Below are positions 9,606 through 14,474 of a stretch of DNA of 14,474 nucleotides, piece after piece. How positions within the stretch are numbered: position 1 is the first letter of the stretch; each line of letters starts with the position of its first letter. The notes beneath the pieces were generated by a model. It saw only the letters and a program-made list of their open reading frames with translations. It had not been told where the DNA came from and did not search any database. Origin of the DNA: JBFLVQ01 sp040758525 (GTDB lineage Bacteria; Acidobacteriota; Blastocatellia; Chloracidobacteriales; JADJPF01); the NCBI GenBank assembly GCA_040758525.1, contig JBFLVQ010000174.1, positions 1 to 14,474 on the forward strand, in the 5' to 3' direction. Made by a program: the position numbers and the translations under genes.

Positions 9606-9687
9606 ATTTTTATCAAAGAACCATATCGATAGATATTGCACAGCGCGATCTACTATTTCGAAGTATTAATCAAAGATAGGATCGCAA

Positions 9688-9717
9688 TTTATAATTTAGA
9701 CTTGTGTGATAAATCAA
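9688..9717 (-). promoter_or_regulatory. Possible internal promoter before the NRPS-PKS
   Basis: The 152-bp gap between the radical SAM gene and the NRPS-PKS is AT-rich and codes for nothing I can see. On the minus strand it holds TTGATT, 18 bp, TATAAA, a passable sigma-70 -35/-10 pair about 95 bp upstream of the ATG. No strong terminator hairpin is visible in the gap, so read-through from upstream is also likely. Sites this loose arise by chance in AT-rich DNA. Confidence 0.25.
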
Positions 9718-9744
9718 CAAGCTGGTTGAGTTGCCACAGTATGG

Positions 9745-12168
9745 TCAAAAATCGAATGTTTCAACAACATATTCGTTCTGTAAATTTGAAGTGGAGGTTA
9801 CCACATTAGATTGTGCGCTATCCTGCACGCGTATTTCGAGCAACCGCACATCAGGTGTCTTAGCAATCTCTGTGAGGATTGAAGTGAGATAGCTGACCAC
9901 CTTCTCTGTAATGTGATAACCTAAACGGCACTTCAGTCTGATGGTTGTGGCTGCACCATCATAGACTTCTAACGCCAACCCTAAACGTTGGCTAACTTGT
10001 GGATAGTTTTTGAGGCTGCTTTGCATATCTAGATATTCTGGTTGATTCACTTGAGAAAAGAGGTAGCCTGCATCAGGAATGTGAGCCAGACCACCCAACT
10101 GATGCATACGCTGTGTATTAGTGAGAATCTGCATTGCAAATAGTTTGTGTCTTAGTGTTTGTTGCGATTTTTCGGCTATTTTCTCAAGAAACTCTGGGAA
10201 ATTATTGGTCAAGCCTGGCGCTATCTTCAATGGAGCAACGGCTGGCTCATTGTTACCATCGTTATAAGCAATGGCTACGCAGGTCTCTTCAAGGCCATTT
10301 AGCCGCCATAGCAGAACACTGTAAGCAGATAGTATGGTAGTGAATAGATTTGCTCCTGTACTATTACGTAGCGCGGTTAACACTTCTGGCGCAAGCGTTA
10401 TTAATTTTGTTGTCCAAGTAGTTGCTACGTTTTCCCCACTTATACTCAATGTCTCAAGTGTTGAGACCAGCGAATTATGTGCAAACTCTTGCTTGCAGAA
10501 CTCTTCTGCTGCTAAATACTGTGTGCCAGAAAAGATCTCTATCTTCTCCATCTCCGGTTGATGAGATTTATCAAATTGACAGCTACGTTTTAGTTGTGCC
10601 ATCAATTCTGTATCTGGCGTCTTCTTTTCTGGAAAGAGTAACTTCTCTTTGACAAGCGCATTAAAACAATGCATAAAAGTTCTAATCTGTTCAAGATTCA
10701 TACCTTTACGTTGCAGATAGAAGAGACACCATTGAAAGAACCCATATTGAGGTAGAAAGACCGAATCATCGATTGAAAGAAAAACTTTATCGATCAGATC
10801 ACAAGCAGTGCGCGAGTCCATTGTATTGTGTGACCAATTGAATGATCCTCCACGTATATTGAACTCTTCACGCCTATTCCAAATAGGCGTTAATGGGTTT
10901 GCATACCAGAGTTGCACTGAGTAGGTCTCTGGTTTCACTTCTTTAATAAAATCGATCGACTCTTGCACAGTCTCATAGGTCTCACCAGGAAAACCTATAA
11001 ATAGATTAGCATGTGCTAATATCCCGGCTTCCTTTAGCAGTGGAACAGCTTTTAGATAGTCGGCACGCCGTGCTGTCTTGTTCATTGTGTGCAGCATTGT
11101 GTCACTTGCTGATTCAAGACCCATAAAGACACCTTCACAACCAGCTTTGCCCATCAATTCGATAGTCTCTTCATCACCATGATCACAGCGATAAGTACAA
11201 TTCCATTTAAATTCATACTTATTTCTGATCATCATGTGAAGAATCTCTTTAAAGCGTGTTGGTGGAACATTGAAAGTGTCATCGATAAAGGTTAGTGTGG
11301 TTACACTACCTAGTTTCTGTATTGCATTAAGTTCTTCTTCTACTAACTCCACACCTGTGTATTTATATCTGCCTGCCTGTTGTGGAAAATTACAGAAAGA
11401 GCAGGCAAAGGGGCAGGATTTAGCCGTCCGCGTCGAGACAAAGTTTCCTACCTCTTGGGCTGGGAAGAGGGTATAATCAACCAGATTCTCTTCCAAGGTA
11501 TTGGATTCAATCGAGGTCGCAGTCAGCACATATCTCTTTCCATTTCTGTAGGCAATATTATCAACAGCATCTAGACTTGTACCGCTTTTGAGCGCCTGTA
11601 ACAGATTGACCAGTGTGGCCTCACCCTCTGCGCTAAAAACATAAAAGTCTGCATCCATCGACTTAAGCTGTTGTTCAAGCGATAGACGATCTGCTTTCTT
11701 AGCTATGTTAGCAATGTAAGGGCCGCCAACAATTATCTTTACTCGCTCGTTATACTGTTTAATGAAAGAGATTACTTCCATTATTGGCTGTGGCACAACA
11801 TACAATGTAGTAGTCACAGCAATCGTTAAAATATCGTTATGTAAAAGTTTTTCCTTAAGTTTATCTTTCTCTAGATGAAAAAGATTTATATAATCAAAGC
11901 TAAACCCTCGACGCGATAGATAGGTTCCTAAATAAGAGACAACCGGCCATAGGAAATCAGCAAAATGGAATGGGCGCAAATTCTTAGGCTTATCTTCAAA
12001 ATAAAAATGGTTTAGGATATCCATTGCACGAAATGGTTTATTCTCATATTCAATAAAGGCCAAATTAAGATCTTTGTATGCGCCAGAATCAACCCCCATT
12101 GATCGAACCATACCAAGATAGTTGTCAAAATTCATATCATTGAACCCAATGATTAAACAGTCCGTCAT
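9745..12168 (-). CDS. B12-type radical SAM protein fused to a half condensation domain
   Basis: 807 residues in three parts. Residues 1-210 resemble a cobalamin-binding Rossmann region: ILTIAVTTTLYV and KIIVGGPYIA are typical strands, but I find no DxHxxG motif, so any cobalamin would be bound without the lower-ligand histidine. The radical SAM core follows, with Cys252, Cys256 and Cys259 in CPFACSFC (CX3CX2C, the [4Fe-4S] ligands) and GCEGVFMGLESAS and LFIGFPGET further on. Residues 545-780 look like the C-terminal subdomain of an NRPS condensation domain (LFTTILSAYSVLLWRLNGLEE, then LALEVYDG). The opening TDCLIIGFNDMNF reminds me of the PhpK-like family, whose named member methylates phosphorus in phosphinothricin biosynthesis; nothing here suggests phosphinates. 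A SAM/B12 C-methylation or other radical step on an amino acid or carrier-bound intermediate is a reasonable inference. It begins 19 bp after the aminotransferase gene and is probably co-transcribed with it. Family assignment is firm to class, not to substrate. Confidence 0.9.
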   Translation of the reverse strand: MTDCLIIGFNDMNFDNYLGMVRSMGVDSGAYKDLNLAFIEYENKPFRAMDILNHFYFEDKPKNLRPFHFADFLWPVVSYLGTYLSRRGFSFDYINLFHLEKDKLKEKLLHNDILTIAVTTTLYVVPQPIMEVISFIKQYNERVKIIVGGPYIANIAKKADRLSLEQQLKSMDADFYVFSAEGEATLVNLLQALKSGTSLDAVDNIAYRNGKRYVLTATSIESNTLEENLVDYTLFPAQEVGNFVSTRTAKSCPFACSFCNFPQQAGRYKYTGVELVEEELNAIQKLGSVTTLTFIDDTFNVPPTRFKEILHMMIRNKYEFKWNCTYRCDHGDEETIELMGKAGCEGVFMGLESASDTMLHTMNKTARRADYLKAVPLLKEAGILAHANLFIGFPGETYETVQESIDFIKEVKPETYSVQLWYANPLTPIWNRREEFNIRGGSFNWSHNTMDSRTACDLIDKVFLSIDDSVFLPQYGFFQWCLFYLQRKGMNLEQIRTFMHCFNALVKEKLLFPEKKTPDTELMAQLKRSCQFDKSHQPEMEKIEIFSGTQYLAAEEFCKQEFAHNSLVSTLETLSISGENVATTWTTKLITLAPEVLTALRNSTGANLFTTILSAYSVLLWRLNGLEETCVAIAYNDGNNEPAVAPLKIAPGLTNNFPEFLEKIAEKSQQTLRHKLFAMQILTNTQRMHQLGGLAHIPDAGYLFSQVNQPEYLDMQSSLKNYPQVSQRLGLALEVYDGAATTIRLKCRLGYHITEKVVSYLTSILTEIAKTPDVRLLEIRVQDSAQSNVVTSTSNLQNEYVVETFDF

Positions 12169-12178
12169 TGTTTTCTAA

Positions 12179-12184
12179 CCTCCT
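12179..12184 (-). promoter_or_regulatory. Ribosome binding site of the radical SAM gene
   Basis: A perfect AGGAGG lies 10 nt before the ATG at 12168, slightly farther than ideal. It sits in the 19-nt gap after the aminotransferase stop, which supports coupled translation of the two genes. Confidence 0.6.
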
Positions 12185-12187
12185 AAA

Positions 12188-13174
12188 TTAACAATTGTTG
12201 ACCAACTGCACGAATGGCTCGATATTTTCAGGAGCAAGCATCTCCACCCTAATATACTCATCTGTTAAACCGAATTCCGCTCCCCACATCACTTGTAGCC
12301 TATGTCGTTGAAAAGATTCTTTAAGCTGTATTGGGTTGATATTTAAGTTGATCAGCACATAACAAGTTTCTACCATACGTGCAGGGCGTACAATTTGATA
12401 ACACATCCCTTCACCATTTCTTAGCAGGGCGAATGATCTAGCGATCTTTCCAGTCGCAGTTGCAGGCTTGTTCAATTGTCTGATTCCTTCTTTAATCGCA
12501 GTTAATGAAATAGAGTTGCGGTTCTCTTTGACTAAGGTTTGCGCAGTTTGTCGGCTCGCACAGATAACCCAACCTATCCTATATTCTGCAGTGCTATGAG
12601 ATTTTGAAGTTGAGCCAACTAAAAATAGATTCTCTTTTCCTTCAAAACGACTATGAAGTTTTTGATAAAGTTCTCCTACTTCAGTATCAACTCTTGGCAG
12701 AGTCAGGTCGAATATGATCGGTATATCCTGAGGAATCTGGGAAACAATTATTTCTGGATCAAATATTGCGCCAGTAGGATTATTCGGTAGACTAAGATAG
12801 ATAACGTCTGGTCTAACCTTTTTGACCTGTTCAATAATCTCCTGCTCATAAATAGTAAAATTATGTCGCTCAGTGTGAACTTCACTAACCTGGAAACCAA
12901 ATCCAACCAGAGTTTCTCTCATTCTCCAATACCCTGGTGTAACCGTTAACACTACCGGATTTCTTTTTAATACGGTTTTGAAAATATGGTTTCTAACCGC
13001 CTCAATTGCTCCAGTTGCGCCTGCCATAGTGACAATACAATCAGGATCTATCTTAAAGGCTCGTCCAACTTCGTTAGCATAAACACCTTGAGCCGATATT
13101 AAGCGTGCATATGGTAGACCGGTTCTTAAATCAATATGATCCAACACTACTTCAAACTCAAAACTAATACTCAT
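12188..13174 (-). CDS. Short class I/II PLP-dependent aminotransferase
   Basis: 328 residues counted from the ATG. Fold type I markers are present in order: GATGAI (52-57, cofactor phosphate loop), PGYW (80-83), NNPTG (131-135, with the conserved Asn132), Asp156 in IIFDLTLP (pairs with the pyridine nitrogen), Lys191 in STSKSH (Schiff-base lysine), Arg199 in EYRIGW, and Arg309 near the end as the likely substrate-carboxylate arginine. It is about 50-60 residues shorter than typical family members of near 390, and the usual N-terminal NENP segment is missing. An in-frame TAG lies a few codons upstream, so it cannot be extended. I place the start at ATG 13174 and not the adjacent TTG at 13177 because AGGAAGAG sits just before it. 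It may make or consume a non-proteinogenic amino acid for the synthases. Similar proteins in NRPS clusters include capreomycidine-synthase-like enzymes, so it need not be a plain transaminase. Confidence 0.88.
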   Translation of the reverse strand: MSISFEFEVVLDHIDLRTGLPYARLISAQGVYANEVGRAFKIDPDCIVTMAGATGAIEAVRNHIFKTVLKRNPVVLTVTPGYWRMRETLVGFGFQVSEVHTERHNFTIYEQEIIEQVKKVRPDVIYLSLPNNPTGAIFDPEIIVSQIPQDIPIIFDLTLPRVDTEVGELYQKLHSRFEGKENLFLVGSTSKSHSTAEYRIGWVICASRQTAQTLVKENRNSISLTAIKEGIRQLNKPATATGKIARSFALLRNGEGMCYQIVRPARMVETCYVLINLNINPIQLKESFQRHRLQVMWGAEFGLTDEYIRVEMLAPENIEPFVQLVNNC

Positions 13175-13178
13175 CAAA

Positions 13179-13186
13179 CTCTTCCT
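13179..13186 (-). promoter_or_regulatory. Ribosome binding site of the aminotransferase
   Basis: AGGAAGAG on the minus strand ends 4 nt before the ATG at 13174; the AGGA core is 8 nt away. That spacing suits the ATG better than the TTG directly upstream. Confidence 0.55.
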
Positions 13187-13361
13187 TATATAAAGCTAAT
13201 CAATAGATGAAAAAACCTACTTTTAAAGGAGTCCGTTGGAGGAGGAATCTCAGTAAATCTGGGCAAAGGCTATTGTCGAACATGCGCTAATTACTTTGAT
13301 AGCAAAATCGGACCTTAGGTTAAGGCACTCAGTATAGAAAATTTTCTTGGTAAGACATTAT

Positions 13362-13392
13362 ACTTTTCCCACAAAAATCCGTCGGAAAAGTA
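13362..13392. repeat. 9-bp perfect inverted repeat, possible operator
   Basis: TACTTTTCC at 13362-13370 is the exact reverse complement of GGAAAAGTA at 13384-13392, with a 13-nt spacer. It lies roughly midway between the two divergent starts and overlaps a possible TATACT -10 element. It could bind a dimeric regulator serving both directions, or be a weak hairpin; no regulator gene is in the window. Confidence 0.4.
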
Positions 13393-13400
13393 CACACCAG

Positions 13401-13436
13401 AAAAAAAGAAACCGGTTAAAGTTACTCTCTAACCGG
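13401..13436 (-). terminator. Terminator-like hairpin, minus strand
   Basis: Read on the minus strand, CCGGTTA (13436-13430), an 11-nt loop and TAACCGG (13418-13412) form a 7-bp stem followed directly by TTTCTTTTTTT (13411-13401). This is the form of an intrinsic terminator. It lies about 225 bp upstream of the aminotransferase start and within the upstream region of the plus-strand NRPS, so it could stop antisense transcription or attenuate a leader transcript of the minus operon. The stem is short, so strength is uncertain. Confidence 0.4.
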
Positions 13437-13487
13437 ATCTAACTCCAAATTTTTCACTTGATAATTGAGGTTGAGGTCGTCAACTGC

Positions 13488-13493
13488 AGGAGA
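13488..13493 (+). promoter_or_regulatory. Ribosome binding site of the plus-strand NRPS
   Basis: AGGAGA precedes the ATG at 13499 by 5 nt. An in-frame TGA occurs within about 30 nt upstream, so the protein cannot begin earlier. This confirms that it starts in the middle of a condensation-domain fold. Confidence 0.6.
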
Positions 13494-13498
13494 GAATA

Positions 13499-14474
13499 AT
13501 GGAAGTCAATAGACCCCAAACACCAGACTATGAAACAGATCTGTTAATCTTCGATGAAAAAATGTTAGCAGAAAAGAGTTATTGGGTTGAAAGGCTGTCT
13601 GATTGTATAGAACGGCCACACCTCTGTCTTGAGCCTATATTAAAAAAGCCTTCCCACCAGTATGGTATACGCGAATGGCAAATTGACGCTGAAACCTATG
13701 CTAAATTGGTCCATTTGACAGGTGAGCAGCCTATCTTAGTCTATGCAACATTGATGGCAGCCTTAAAAGCCTGTCTTTATAAACATACTGGTGATAGCTT
13801 AGTAGTTGTAGGAAGTCCTGCACGTCGGTTAGATAATACTACATACTCATCGCTTAATGTCTTAGCAATAGTCAATCGACTAACCGACCAGATCTCTTTT
13901 CAGCAACTGCTGATTGATATACGACTAACCTTGCTAGATGCTTATGCACGTCAGCAATATCCCTACCGTTATCTTATCCGCGACCTTGGCCTAAAACTTA
14001 CAGAAGAGCGCTTTCCTCTGTTTGATGTAATGTTAGTATTAAAAAATATTCATATTACTCCTAAACAACTAAATAATGATCTCGTTATCGAATTTGAGCA
14101 GACATCAGGTAGGTTAACCGGCATAATAAAATTTGACAAAGGTCTATTTACAGACAGCTCTATAGAATTATTTATAGACAGACTGTTACGAATCTTAAAA
14201 AAAGGATTGTCTAATACCAGCATCCCTATTGCCGATCTGGAACTATTAACAAAGAAAGAATTTCAACAACTACTTACAGAATGGAATAGAACTGTTACCT
14301 ATTATCCGCCTATCAAGACGATTAAAGATCTCTTTGAAGAGCAAGTGAATCATACTCCTACAACAACTGCGGTCATTTTTGAAGACACACAATTGAGCTA
14401 TCAGGAATTAAATCAACGATCGAATCAACTTGCCCATTACCTACAGAGATTCGGTATTGGTCCAGAAACTCTGG
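13499..14474 (+). CDS. NRPS, N-terminal part: half-C then adenylation domain (runs off right edge)
   Basis: 325 codons are visible, with no stop to the edge. Residues 1-255 are the C-terminal half of a condensation domain, opening FDEKMLAEKSYWVERLSD and containing LVYATLMAALKACLYKHTGD and PLFDVMLVLKNIHI. The HHxxxDG-bearing half is absent. The adenylation domain follows, with the TEWNRT linker and the A1-type segment LSYQELNQRSNQLAHYLQRF; the sequence ends before the core binding motifs, so the substrate cannot be predicted. The N-terminus is clearly paralogous to that of the NRPS-PKS on the opposite strand: the same FDxxLxxExxYW opening, PLFDVxLVLxNIH and the same junction to A. Lacking a catalytic C half, it probably loads a starter residue or uses a partner protein for condensation. 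It is transcribed away from the minus operon and probably shares its control region. Confidence 0.88.
   Translation, partial: MEVNRPQTPDYETDLLIFDEKMLAEKSYWVERLSDCIERPHLCLEPILKKPSHQYGIREWQIDAETYAKLVHLTGEQPILVYATLMAALKACLYKHTGDSLVVVGSPARRLDNTTYSSLNVLAIVNRLTDQISFQQLLIDIRLTLLDAYARQQYPYRYLIRDLGLKLTEERFPLFDVMLVLKNIHITPKQLNNDLVIEFEQTSGRLTGIIKFDKGLFTDSSIELFIDRLLRILKKGLSNTSIPIADLELLTKKEFQQLLTEWNRTVTYYPPIKTIKDLFEEQVNHTPTTTAVIFEDTQLSYQELNQRSNQLAHYLQRFGIGPETL

Larger units (their letters stand above)
13175..13498. promoter_or_regulatory. Divergent intergenic control region
   Basis: 324 bp separate the minus-strand operon from the plus-strand NRPS. I find no convincing ORF or RNA gene. It contains a 9-bp inverted repeat (13362-13392), a terminator-like hairpin (13401-13436) and a weaker CCTTA/TAAGG repeat (13313-13326). 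Both transcription units must start here or be read through from elsewhere. No -35/-10 pair is strong enough to call: TATACT at 13360-13365 could be a plus-strand -10 but has no good -35, and TATATA just upstream of the aminotransferase ribosome site is equally uncertain. Confidence 0.5.

Noticed and set aside
9593..9744. Missing N-terminal half of the condensation domain hidden upstream by a frameshift
   Set aside because: The gap is only 152 bp, too short for about 200 residues, has an in-frame TAA two codons before the ATG, and is preceded directly by the radical SAM gene, whose own end is intact.
1308..11574. Numerous open frames of 60-105 codons antisense to the NRPS-PKS and radical SAM genes
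   Set aside because: They have no recognisable domains, and they lie wholly inside strongly conserved coding sequence on the other strand.
9745..12168. Radical SAM protein as a P-methyltransferase making a phosphinate
   Set aside because: The resemblance is to family sequence style only. No phosphonate or phosphinate genes are in the window, and such annotations often spread by homology alone.
13313..13326. CCTTA-GGTT-TAAGG small hairpin in the divergent region
   Set aside because: Only 5 bp of mostly A/T pairs; expected by chance in AT-rich DNA, so it is not listed separately.
13175..13498. A small gene or RNA in the divergent region
   Set aside because: No start with a ribosome site leads to a meaningful frame (the ATG near 13281 closes after two codons), and no tRNA-like or riboswitch-like fold is evident by eye.
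1..14474. CRISPR array, insertion sequence, tRNA or thioesterase domain
   Set aside because: No spaced direct repeats, transposase motifs, cloverleaf sequences or GxSxG release domain outside the AT were seen.

Overview
The window is the middle of a hybrid non-ribosomal peptide / polyketide (NRPS/PKS) biosynthetic gene cluster in an AT-rich bacterium. The large enzymes have the domain texture I associate with filamentous cyanobacteria: a condensation domain with the LPALxAD signature, an N-terminal half-condensation domain of the FDxxLxxExxYW type, and a methyltransferase inserted in an adenylation domain. This is recalled family knowledge, not a search result. I noticed no copy of the cyanobacterial HIP1 octamer GCGATCGC, so the phylum stays open; Chloroflexota and other NRPS-rich lineages are possible.

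Layout, right to left on the minus strand: a short class I/II aminotransferase (12188-13174); a cobalamin-type radical SAM protein whose C-terminus carries a condensation-domain fragment (9745-12168); a 2790-residue NRPS-PKS with order half-C, A with inserted methyltransferase, PCP, KS, AT, ACP, C (1220-9592); and the start of a further NRPS that opens with a condensation domain lacking both catalytic histidines (1163 running off the left edge, TTG start). The first two genes are 19 bp apart. Gaps of 152 and 56 bp follow, so the four genes are probably one operon, perhaps with a second promoter in the 152-bp gap. On the plus strand, after a 324-bp divergent control region, a second half-C/A NRPS begins at 13499 and leaves the right edge in its adenylation domain.

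How they may work together (inference): the NRPS-PKS activates an amino acid, N-methylates it, extends it once with malonyl-CoA and leaves the beta-keto group unreduced, because no KR, DH or ER is present. Its terminal C domain then passes the chain on. The aminotransferase and radical SAM enzyme would supply or modify an unusual building block or a carrier-bound intermediate. No thioesterase or terminal reductase is visible, so release is encoded outside the window.

The most notable theme is that the C-terminal half of a condensation domain, without the HHxxxDG half, occurs three times in 14 kb: at the N-terminus of both divergent NRPSs and at the C-terminus of the radical SAM enzyme. A fourth condensation domain is full length but lacks the catalytic histidines. 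No RNA genes, CRISPR arrays, transposases or insertion sequences were seen.
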